This document shows positions 1 to 6,304 of a stretch of 23,425 nt of DNA, piece after piece. A model generated the notes under the pieces. That model ran no database searches. It was given only the letters and a program-made list of their open reading frames with translations, and was not told where the DNA came from. This stretch comes from a virus. Position 1 is the stretch's first letter. Each line of letters begins with the position of its first letter. The stretch lies in IMG/VR virus record IMGVR_UViG_3300021963_004309, positions 1 to 23,425 of that record; one strand, 5' to 3'. Made by a program: the position numbers and the translations under genes.

Positions 1-28
1 ATTAGAACCAATCTACACCACTACTACT

Positions 29-241
29 ATGAAATACCGAGTCCTGACTGAAATCCTTGAGAATGGCAATCGCCACTACATCCAAGACATTGAGGATAAT
101 TCCATCCTCTACGAAACCGCCACGGATTGGCAAGCCCATCAAATCTGCAAGGAGTGGAATACCAACGCCATTGCCGTCCGCAAGGATGGAACCCTCAACC
201 TTGACTTTCTTGACACCCCCTCCTCCCCTTCCGTAGAGTGA
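29..241 (+). CDS. Small hypothetical protein, tandem paralog 1
   Basis: A 70-residue protein that I do not recognise as a known family. It begins MKYRV and contains ILYETATDW followed by an NAIAV stretch. The next gene repeats this pattern (MKYQV, ILYTCSSW, NAFTV), so the two are paralogs, and shared protein similarity is the main reason to believe both are coding. Codons are strongly C-ending, unlike the packaging genes downstream. There is no Shine-Dalgarno sequence. The leader is an A/C/T-rich run without G that ends in ACTACTATG, much like the leader of the capsid gene. A 7-bp hairpin (225-246) straddles the stop codon. The protein is small, has no membrane segment and is probably cytoplasmic. 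Function unknown; it may belong to the end of a different transcription unit from the structural genes. Confidence 0.6.
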   Translation: MKYRVLTEILENGNRHYIQDIEDNSILYETATDWQAHQICKEWNTNAIAVRKDGTLNLDFLDTPSSPSVE

Positions 242-246
242 AGGGG
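225..246 (+). other. Hairpin across the stop codon of the first gene
   Basis: CCCCTTC (225-231) and GAAGGGG (240-246) are perfect inverted arms around an 8-base loop that holds most of the stop region. No T-run follows, so this is not a classical terminator. It could slow ribosomes or protect the transcript 3' end. It sits just after the first copy of CTTGACACCCCC. Confidence 0.4.
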
Positions 247-268
247 TAATACCAACCACTACACCACA

Positions 269-421
269 ATGAAATACCAAGTCACCAACCTCGAAACCGA
301 CCGCATCCTCTACACCTGCTCCTCGTGGGATGAAGCCTTCCACTTCGCCAAGCGAGTCGCTCAAATGAATGCCTTCACTGTCGGCATCGTGATGGGAAGC
401 GGGTTGAAGGTCGTAGCCTAA
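269..421 (+). CDS. Small hypothetical protein, tandem paralog 2
   Basis: A 50-residue ORF beginning MKYQV. It aligns with the upstream gene at MKYxV, at D..ILY, at a Trp three residues before an Ala, and at NA..V, but it lacks about 12 residues near the N-terminus and the longer C-terminal tail. The two starts are 240 bases apart. The leader is about 22 bases of A, C and T only and has no Shine-Dalgarno. Codon use is C-rich, as in its partner. No known domain is visible. The ORF ends shortly before the large hairpin at 434-503, which would close this two-gene unit. Tandem duplication of a small accessory protein is the simplest reading; function unknown. Confidence 0.55.
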   Translation: MKYQVTNLETDRILYTCSSWDEAFHFAKRVAQMNAFTVGIVMGSGLKVVA

Positions 422-433
422 CCCTCCCGATTG

Positions 434-503
434 AACCCCTTGACACCCCCCCTGCACTCCCTGTAAAAAGGGGGAGGGGGGGGGCCTCAAGGGTTCTCTT
501 TTT
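434..503 (+). terminator. Large C/G hairpin, probable transcription terminator
   Basis: AACCCCTTGA (434-443) pairs with TCAAGGGTT (487-495) with one bulged C. Inside these arms, a run of seven C (446-452) faces five G, an A and nine G (470-484). A T-tract at 499-503 follows. This is the layout of an intrinsic terminator and would end the two-gene unit before the packaging genes. The long G runs could also form a G-quadruplex. The same stretch contains a TTGACA box, so a promoter reading is also possible. Confidence 0.5.
440..469 (+). promoter_or_regulatory. Possible promoter, TTGACA-N18-TAAAAA
   Basis: A TTGACA hexamer at 440-445 is followed 18 bases later by TAAAAA (464-469). A first copy of the 12-mer CTTGACACCCCC at 209-220 has TAGAGT at the same 18-base spacing (234-239). 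If real, the pair would start transcripts toward the second small gene and toward the packaging genes. The -10 boxes are poor, and the 12-mer may only be a relic of the tandem duplication. Confidence 0.25.
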
Positions 504-510
504 CCCCATT

Positions 511-515
511 AGGAG
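511..515 (+). promoter_or_regulatory. Shine-Dalgarno site AGGAG for the ORF at 523
   Basis: AGGAG lies 7 bases before ATG at 523, an ideal distance. It is the only well-placed Shine-Dalgarno in the window. Most other starts have none; the start at 5974 has an AGGAGG about 13 bases away, inside the portal gene, which may be chance. Confidence 0.4.
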
Positions 516-522
516 TTGGGTC

Positions 523-687
523 ATGAGGGAGACACTTTTTAATCTAAAAGCCTATAGACCTTTAAGATTCATAGGGGCTCTTAATACGAGGGGGTTATTA
601 GGGGGATTGTCAGGGGATGACACAAGCCAAATCTTTGTATGTGGTAATGCTATTAGGAAAACTGATATGTCAATGTATGGTTTCTAA
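523..687 (+). CDS. Possible small protein with a strong ribosome binding site
   Basis: A 54-residue ORF starting MRETLFNLKAYRPLRF and ending TDMSMYGF. No family is recognised. It is basic in its N-terminal half and has no clear membrane segment. Support comes from AGGAG 7 bases before the ATG, an open frame across an otherwise geneless gap, and its position just after the hairpin at 434-503. Against it: a 54-codon open frame in G-rich DNA is not rare by chance, and other genes here do not use Shine-Dalgarno sites. The stop reads TAATG, as at several real junctions in this window, but the frame opened by that ATG ends after five codons. It could be a small regulator or leader peptide read ahead of the packaging genes. 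It fills most of the 422-722 interval. Confidence 0.4.
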   Translation: MRETLFNLKAYRPLRFIGALNTRGLLGGLSGDDTSQIFVCGNAIRKTDMSMYGF

Positions 688-722
688 TGGATGCAGATTG
701 TTGTTGAAATCCCGATTGGAGT

Positions 723-1172
723 ATGAATGATATATGGTCTATGAAGAAGGAATCGCTTTTGCGGGACGAATGGAGTCTTAGCAAGGATGAATTAGCAAAG
801 CACAGAAAAGAGGCTCCTGAAGGATATGTTGTCAAGGAGCCGTCTGCTAGACCTGAGCGTTTGTGGGGTTATGCATGGACTGATGAGGGCTGTGCTTGGC
901 TGGCTGACAGGCTTAAGGTTAAGACAGTCTCTGCTGTCAATGTTGAGAAACCTGAATCGACTGATGGTGTTTTTGAATGCAAAGTGCTTCGGAGTGGGTT
1001 TACCAATATCCGTGTAATTGAGGTTGAGCATAATGGTAAGCCATTGAGAGTCTCCTGTAGAACCAATGTCAACATTAAGCCTAGGGCTATTGTCAAGGTG
1101 CGTATAGTTGGCAATTCTGCTTGCGTTACCGAGATTACCAAGAAACATTTGATTAATAACTACAATGGGTAA
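723..1172 (+). CDS. Hypothetical protein upstream of the terminase, two-part fold
   Basis: A 149-residue soluble protein that I cannot assign. Residues 18-65 are helical and contain WGYAWTDEGCAWLADRL, a pattern that resembles the end of a winged-helix domain. Residues 83-136 alternate as beta strands (FECKVLRSGF, IRVIEVEHNG, LRVSCR, AIVKVRIVG) and look like a small beta-barrel such as an OB fold. Both readings are by eye. Position suggests a DNA-binding role: small terminase subunits often sit just before the large subunit, and no other gene here is an obvious one. It is shorter than many small terminases and two genes intervene, so this is only a candidate. A GGAG is one base from the start, too close to act. 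Overlaps the next gene by 8 bases. Confidence 0.7.
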   Translation: MNDIWSMKKESLLRDEWSLSKDELAKHRKEAPEGYVVKEPSARPERLWGYAWTDEGCAWLADRLKVKTVSAVNVEKPESTDGVFECKVLRSGFTNIRVIEVEHNGKPLRVSCRTNVNIKPRAIVKVRIVGNSACVTEITKKHLINNYNG

Positions 1173-1311
1173 GACATATAAAGAAAACGGAAAGCATGAG
1201 CGTTCCGAAAGCAAATCTTATGAACGCAGGGAAAAGGCCATGGGGACAGAGACTGAGTATAAGAAGAGCGGGGCAAAGAAGGCCAACAAAAACTACAAAG
1301 GTAAGTACTAA
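1165..1311 (+). CDS. Small lysine-rich basic protein
   Basis: A 48-residue protein beginning MGKTYKENGKHERSESKSY and ending NKNYKGKY. About a third of its residues are Lys or Arg, there is almost no hydrophobic core, and it is probably disordered. It fits the gap exactly: it overlaps the previous gene by 8 bases, and its TAA overlaps the next ATG as TAATG. This tight nesting is the best evidence that it is real. Small basic phage proteins often bind nucleic acid or sit inside the capsid, but nothing here proves that. No Shine-Dalgarno; expression probably depends on translational coupling with the gene before it. Confidence 0.6.
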   Translation: MGKTYKENGKHERSESKSYERREKAMGTETEYKKSGAKKANKNYKGKY

Positions 1312-2177
1312 TGGCTCAGCCTAAGCCACTTCCTGCTATATTGACTGACCCGCTTTGGCTAACAGGCGGGATTAATGGTGCGTCTAAACTTCCGTACATG
1401 ACCAAAACGATTGGTCCTGTGTCAAGCGTTAGTTTGCCATCGAATTCTGTTCAGACATTTAGCAAGGTAGAGACTACGGACCAGAAAAGAAACAAGGATT
1501 ACCATGTTGGAGTTGGCAATCCGTATTTCATTGATTTTGCCAATATTGCGACTCCAGAAAGAACTGCTCGTCTTGGCAGAAAGATGTTGGATTTCGCTGA
1601 ATATAAGGCCAGAGACTGGATGGATAACATTCCAACAAACCTTGTATCTAACGCAGTAAAGGGAGAGATTAATCCGTTTAACGCTACAAGTTTTTTTGCA
1701 CTTGGTTCCGAAGCAGTAAAAGCAGCAGTTGGTGGTAGAATGACAGGTAATCTTGCCGCAGGACTTGCTGGAAAAGCAGGTGGTTCAATAATTGCAGGTA
1801 CTGCTGTCGGTGCTATAATAAACCCAACTACGCTTAAAGGTTCTACTGTTGACGAGAATCAATGGAGATTGGACTTGTACGCTGAACAACAGCGTGAACA
1901 TATGGCTAGAGTCAAAATGATTGACGAAGAATATGGCAAGAAGATGAAGGGTAAGTATGCTGGAATCGAGATGTTGATGGAAACACCGATATGGAAGCGT
2001 GATACATCCCCTCAGTTGACACCAGAAGAACGAAAGATGCAGAACTACGAAGAGATAATTGCCTCAAGATACAGAAAACTTGAAACCGCTTCTAGGGAGC
2101 GAGCAAAATTGGAAAACGGATTTTACAACGACAAGGGCGAGTTCATGTCGGCACATTTCATACGAAACTCTCAGTGA
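1311..2177 (+). CDS. Hypothetical protein with glycine-zipper segment, possible virion protein
   Basis: A 288-residue protein, not assigned to a family. The first 60 residues are proline- and serine-rich and likely extended. Residues 85-110 are helical. Residues 146-170 form a Gly/Ala-rich hydrophobic stretch (NLAAGLAGKAGG, then IIAGTAVGAII) like a glycine-zipper membrane segment. Residues 185-280 are highly charged helices. The same design, a glycine zipper plus charged helices, occurs in the putative ejection proteins at 13490 and 16881, so this may be a minor internal virion protein placed apart from them. It starts in a TAATG overlap with the previous stop and ends in a GTGA overlap with the terminase start. 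A weak AAAGG lies about 10 bases before the ATG. Confidence 0.75.
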   Translation: MAQPKPLPAILTDPLWLTGGINGASKLPYMTKTIGPVSSVSLPSNSVQTFSKVETTDQKRNKDYHVGVGNPYFIDFANIATPERTARLGRKMLDFAEYKARDWMDNIPTNLVSNAVKGEINPFNATSFFALGSEAVKAAVGGRMTGNLAAGLAGKAGGSIIAGTAVGAIINPTTLKGSTVDENQWRLDLYAEQQREHMARVKMIDEEYGKKMKGKYAGIEMLMETPIWKRDTSPQLTPEERKMQNYEEIIASRYRKLETASRERAKLENGFYNDKGEFMSAHFIRNSQ

Positions 2178-3793
2178 GCGTAGATATCAAGAACCTAACA
2201 CCGCATCCAGTACTTGTCGCTCCGACACTGGATGAAATCCGCATTCTCGCTGAGAAGAACGGAGCCGATGTCGTTGCCGAACTGCTTCAACTGCGTGAAG
2301 ATAAGATACTCGCAGAAAAAATGGACCCATATCGTCACGGATATGAGCCTCAACATTGGAAAGATGTCGATTCCATCCTAAAAACGAAGAACGAAGTTCT
2401 TGTGCTTGGTGGAAATCGTGCTGGAAAGACGGAATGGGCCGCAAAGCGTGTAATCCAAACTCTGGTCAACAAGCCAGACGCAAGAGTCTGGTGTCTTCAC
2501 ACGACAAACTCGTCTTCCATCCAGATGCAACAAAATGTGCTTTGGAAGTACATGCCGCCAGAACTGAAGAATGCTCGGAAGACCAAGGTTACAAATATCT
2601 CTTATTCGCAGAAGAACGGCTTTTCGGATAATACTTTCATTCTCCCGAATCGCTCGCAGTGCTTCTTCATGAACTACGCACAGGACAAGAAGGTCATCGA
2701 AGGTGGCGAAGTTGACCTTATCTGGTGCGATGAACTCGTTCCACTCGATTGGATTGAAACTCTCCGCTATCGTGCCATCACCAGACGAGGCAAACTCATT
2801 ACGACATTCACTCCAGTCCTCGGATACTCGCAGGTCGTTAAGGATTATGTCGCTGGATGCCGATTCAAAAAGACTCTCCCCGCAGTCCTGCTCGACAAGG
2901 ACAAGATTCATGTCGGTGGATGCCCCAAAGGGCATATGCCGTACATGGCTGATTCAATGAATTCCAACTGCGGGGTTGTATGGTTTCACTCGCAACTGAA
3001 TCCATACAATCCATTTGACCAACTTGCGGCTACTTTGGAGGGAAAGACCAGCAACGAAATAAAAATTCGAGCCTACGGCTGGGCTGAAAACACGGCTGGC
3101 TCGCAATTTCCGTCTTTCACTGACCAAAACATACTTTCTGAAGACAAAATCCCTAAAGATGGCACAAATTTCATGGTTGTAGACCCTGCTGGGGCCAGAA
3201 ATTGGTTCATGTTGTGGGTTCGGGCGGCTAGGGATGGCAATTTGTATGTTTATCGTGAATGGCCTGACATTTCAAATGGCGAATGGGCCTTGCCAAGTGA
3301 AAAAGCAGATGGGAAAATGGGTTCTGGTCAGAAAAATGGTGCTGGTCGAGGTTTGGATGACTATAAAGACCTGATTCTTGAGTTGGAAGCGGGGGAAGTG
3401 ATAGCGGAACGCTATATTGACCCTAGGGCTGGCGGGACTCAGGCTGTTTCAGCCGAAGGAGGCACTAGTTTGATTGAACTTCTTGACGATGGTGTCAAAC
3501 CCATGTATTTCCAGCCAGCCGCAGGTGTTCATATCGAGCAAGGTGTTGCAATTATAAACGACCTGTTGTTTTATAACGCCAATGAACCGCTAAGCACAAT
3601 TAACCAGCCGAGACTTTATGTTTCTGAGGAATGCAGGAATTTGATATTCTCCATGCGTGAATGGACGAACCAAGATGGAGACAAAGGTGCTTGCAAAGAC
3701 CCTGTTGACTGCCTTCGATATCTTGTCGTGATGGAACCATCCTTTGAGGGAGACAATGTGTTTAAATCAAGAGGGGAAACGCATTCTTATTGA
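2174..3793 (+). CDS. terL: Terminase large subunit
   Basis: A 539-residue ATPase-nuclease that pumps DNA into the prohead through the portal and cuts the concatemer. The Walker A motif GGNRAGKT is at residues 79-86, and Walker B VDLIWCDE is at 180-187 with catalytic D186-E187. A TTFTP stretch near 210-214 fits the coupling motif. The C-terminal RNase H-like nuclease domain starts with FMVVDPAG (D337). Further acidic residues follow in RYIDPRAG (D416) and KDPVDCLRY (D509, D512), as expected for a two-metal nuclease. The length is typical of the family and the protein looks intact. The start is GTG, overlapping the previous TGA as GTGA; the next in-frame Met is residue 50, too late for a full N-terminus. 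The portal follows after 30 bases, the usual order. Confidence 0.96.
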   Translation: MSVDIKNLTPHPVLVAPTLDEIRILAEKNGADVVAELLQLREDKILAEKMDPYRHGYEPQHWKDVDSILKTKNEVLVLGGNRAGKTEWAAKRVIQTLVNKPDARVWCLHTTNSSSIQMQQNVLWKYMPPELKNARKTKVTNISYSQKNGFSDNTFILPNRSQCFFMNYAQDKKVIEGGEVDLIWCDELVPLDWIETLRYRAITRRGKLITTFTPVLGYSQVVKDYVAGCRFKKTLPAVLLDKDKIHVGGCPKGHMPYMADSMNSNCGVVWFHSQLNPYNPFDQLAATLEGKTSNEIKIRAYGWAENTAGSQFPSFTDQNILSEDKIPKDGTNFMVVDPAGARNWFMLWVRAARDGNLYVYREWPDISNGEWALPSEKADGKMGSGQKNGAGRGLDDYKDLILELEAGEVIAERYIDPRAGGTQAVSAEGGTSLIELLDDGVKPMYFQPAAGVHIEQGVAIINDLLFYNANEPLSTINQPRLYVSEECRNLIFSMREWTNQDGDKGACKDPVDCLRYLVVMEPSFEGDNVFKSRGETHSY

Positions 3794-3822
3794 CTTTTGG
3801 AAATCTTATAATAAAAAACAAA
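3790..3822 (+). promoter_or_regulatory. Conserved intergenic element upstream of the portal gene
   Basis: TTGACTTT (3790-3797), TTATAA (3806-3811) and TAAAAAACAAA (3812-3822) occur in this order, partly overlapping the terminase stop. The same three words in the same order appear before the scaffold gene at 6217-6287. The spacing between TTGACT and TATAAT (11 bases) is too short for a standard sigma-70 promoter. It may be a phage-specific promoter, or the A-rich part may act as a translation enhancer. Confidence 0.35.
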
Positions 3823-3823
3823 A

Positions 3824-5971
3824 ATGGACAAGCAATCTTACAATACTAAGCGTGATAAACTGGCTATGGCTAGTGACGCTCCTGATATTCAGGAATTGAT
3901 AAGCGAACTAAGACGCTCTCTTTACAATGGTGGCAACACTGTTGAACTTACGGACAGTGACGACCTTCGTTACTGCAAGTGGGCTGGGCAGACCAATGAT
4001 GGCAAGAAGCATTCCGAACACAGACGAGAAGGCGATGTCGCTTTGCCGTTTGAAGGTGCTTCAGATGTCCGCATCAGGCTCATTGATAGGGTTATCAACG
4101 AGCAGGTCGCCTTGTGGGTCAATTCTTGGAAGAACTCCAAGTTGAGAGTGTCTGGATTGACTGTTGACGATGGTGCTAACGCTGAGGCGATGACGACATT
4201 GCTTACGCACATCATCTCCTGCCGTCTGCGGATGGAAGCAAGACGAGAAGGTGAACTTTGGGCTCAGTATGCCCAGCAGTATGGATGGTCTGCCATGCAT
4301 ATCACATGGGAACAGCAGATTGGCCTTCAGCCCCAAAAGGTGACGCTTGCGGAGATTGACGAGATGGCAATGATGCTTATGCAGGAAGAGCCTGACAATC
4401 CTGCCACAAGAATTCCTGAGGCTATCCGTAGCGGAGAGGACGACCAGATGGTCGTGTCCATGTTCCAGTCGGTAATGCCGAATGTCCCTGAAGAACAGGT
4501 TGCCAAGTTGATTAAGGACTTGCGTGAAACTGGCGAGGCTACTATTTTCGTTGAATCCATCATCAAGAATCTTCCCCGCCTTACGGCTTTGAAGCCTTAT
4601 GATGAAATCTGTTTCCCGCCTGAGACCATTGAACTCCAGAAAGCCAGAGCAGTGTTCAGGCGTGTGTACATGACCGAGGTGGAACTACGCTCCTTTGTCA
4701 AATCCGAGAACTGGAACCAAGACGCTCTTGAGGAGGCCATTAACACCTCTGGGAACATCAGTTGGTATACTGACCCCAACATCATCCCTGTAGCGACTCT
4801 GATGGGCAACCAGCAGTACAGAAACCGCAATCTCATTGAAGTCATCTACGCCTACACCCGCCAGATAGACGAGTCTGGAAATCTTTGCATGTATTATACA
4901 GTATTTTGCCCGAATGCCAAGGGCGACCTGTATCTCAAACACGACAAACTTGCTTATGCCCACAATAAGTATCCATTCGTGGAACTGAGACGAGAGCATA
5001 TTAGAAAGTCAATAATGGAATCCAGAGGCGTTCCTGAACTGCTTGTTACCGAGCAAGCGGAACTGAAGGCTCAGCATGATGCTGTCAGAGACAGAACCGC
5101 CATTGAAACGATGCCTCCAATCCTGATTAAGAAGAGAATTCAGGGCATAAACAGAATTGGACCTGCATTGCAGTTACCTGTTACGAGTCCAGATGACTAT
5201 AGATTCATGGACCCGCCCAGAGGCTCTCCTAACCTTGCGGAACTGATTATCGCACAGGTTGAGAAGAATGTTGCCAATTACTTTGGCCTTACGCATGAAA
5301 TGGTTCCTCCGCAGAAGACCCAGATGCTTCAGCAGATGTCCGTTGACGGATGGCTCAACAGTTGGGCAGAGGTTTATACGCAACTCTTGCAATTGTCCCT
5401 CCAATACATGCCAGCCGAGGAAATCCAGAGAATCACAGGCGTTGCGGTCAACCTTGGGATTACCGATATCTCCAGTCAGTTTGACTTTGAGGTCAAGTTT
5501 GATGTTCGTGACTTGGACAATGAATATGTCATGAAGAAGTTGCAGTCCATCAGCCAATTCGTGCTTCCGCTCGATGTTGGTGGTGTTGTTGACAGAAACA
5601 AGTTGGTTGCCAAGTTGGTGGAAGCCATTTCGCCTGATGTTGCAAAGGAAATCATCCTAGACCAGCAGAGTGCCTCCCAGAAGATGTACAACGATGTCCA
5701 GAACGATATTGTCAAAATGCTTATGGGCATTGAGCCTCAGTATGTCGAAAACGACCCTGCGGCTGGAACAAAGATGCAATACTTGCAGGATATCGCTGGA
5801 AAGTCCCCGAAGGTTCAGCAAATGGCTCAAGGAGACCAAATGACAGCCGCCCTGATGCAGAATTACCAAAAGAACCTCCAGATGTCAATTATGCAACAGC
5901 AGAACAAGCAAATTGGACGAACAGGTGTTACTCCTGTGTCTGATGAAATGCAACAGGAGGCCCAGCAGTAA
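3824..5971 (+). CDS. Portal protein
   Basis: A 715-residue head-tail connector. It forms the ring at one capsid vertex through which DNA enters and leaves, and it is the docking site for the terminase and the neck. Identification rests on position right after the large terminase and on the N-terminal signature LPFEGASDVRIRLIDRV (residues 74-90), typical of portals with a wing-rich N-terminal part. Residues 120-260 contain charged helices. The section around 350-500 is mixed alpha/beta, as expected for clip and stem regions. The C-terminal 40 residues are rich in Gln and Met and probably line the barrel or are disordered. The length is large for portals but fits phiEco32/SU10-like short-tailed phages. 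The start lies in an A-rich leader with no Shine-Dalgarno. Confidence 0.9.
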   Translation: MDKQSYNTKRDKLAMASDAPDIQELISELRRSLYNGGNTVELTDSDDLRYCKWAGQTNDGKKHSEHRREGDVALPFEGASDVRIRLIDRVINEQVALWVNSWKNSKLRVSGLTVDDGANAEAMTTLLTHIISCRLRMEARREGELWAQYAQQYGWSAMHITWEQQIGLQPQKVTLAEIDEMAMMLMQEEPDNPATRIPEAIRSGEDDQMVVSMFQSVMPNVPEEQVAKLIKDLRETGEATIFVESIIKNLPRLTALKPYDEICFPPETIELQKARAVFRRVYMTEVELRSFVKSENWNQDALEEAINTSGNISWYTDPNIIPVATLMGNQQYRNRNLIEVIYAYTRQIDESGNLCMYYTVFCPNAKGDLYLKHDKLAYAHNKYPFVELRREHIRKSIMESRGVPELLVTEQAELKAQHDAVRDRTAIETMPPILIKKRIQGINRIGPALQLPVTSPDDYRFMDPPRGSPNLAELIIAQVEKNVANYFGLTHEMVPPQKTQMLQQMSVDGWLNSWAEVYTQLLQLSLQYMPAEEIQRITGVAVNLGITDISSQFDFEVKFDVRDLDNEYVMKKLQSISQFVLPLDVGGVVDRNKLVAKLVEAISPDVAKEIILDQQSASQKMYNDVQNDIVKMLMGIEPQYVENDPAAGTKMQYLQDIAGKSPKVQQMAQGDQMTAALMQNYQKNLQMSIMQQQNKQIGRTGVTPVSDEMQQEAQQ

Positions 5972-5973
5972 TT

Positions 5974-6216
5974 ATGTCTGAATTCAAATACGACCAAGCA
6001 AATCTAGGCTTTGACAAGAGCGAAGTCTGGGATACCATCATTTTTATCCTGAAACAGAACATTGACACTGAAACGGCAGATGCTTTACATGTCAATACTG
6101 TCGGAGAGGCCAGAATTCACGCTTGTGGAAGGGCTAGTGCCTTAACCGATGTTCTTAATGTTTTGGTGGCTGAGCGACAAGAAGCACTAAGAAAGCGTGA
6201 AAGACAAATTATTTAG
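5974..6216 (+). CDS. Small hypothetical protein between portal and scaffold
   Basis: An 80-residue, mostly helical protein starting MSEFKYDQANLGF and ending in a charged ERQEALRKRERQII tail. No known domain. The pattern ARIHACGRASALTDVLNVL, a Gly-Arg followed by an amphipathic helix, is of a kind found in small conserved proteins encoded beside portal genes. The start is two bases after the portal stop. An AGGAGG lies about 13 bases before the ATG but inside the portal reading frame, longer than the best spacing. Its role is probably in prohead assembly or packaging, judged only from position. Confidence 0.75.
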   Translation: MSEFKYDQANLGFDKSEVWDTIIFILKQNIDTETADALHVNTVGEARIHACGRASALTDVLNVLVAERQEALRKRERQII

Positions 6217-6287
6217 TTGACTTTCTGAACCGCATTATAAAACTCGACCACAAGTTTCTGCAAACTCTAAATGCTGTAAAAAACAAA
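6217..6287 (+). promoter_or_regulatory. Conserved intergenic element upstream of the scaffold gene
   Basis: TTGACTTT (6217-6224) begins right after the stop of the preceding gene. TTATAA follows at 6235-6240 and TAAAAAACAAA at 6277-6287. All three words match the portal leader in the same order. TTGACT to TATAAA is 13 bases, short for a bacterial sigma-70 promoter. A small AGTTT/AAACT hairpin lies at 6253-6266. Candidate phage promoter or mRNA processing site that raises scaffold and capsid output. Confidence 0.35.
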
Positions 6288-6304
6288 GCCTTGCTCTTAC
6301 TAGC

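Noticed and set aside
2-490. A 162-codon minus-strand frame over the two small paralogs
   Set aside because: It is rich in Gly and Val from C-rich opposite-strand DNA, shows no domain, and the forward frames are supported by paralogy.
582-605. TAATACGA followed by GGGGGTTATTAGGGGG, which recalls the start of a T7-type promoter
   Set aside because: Only the first eight bases match, the core before the start site differs and is two bases too long, it lies inside a possible ORF, and no T7-type RNA polymerase gene is seen in the window.
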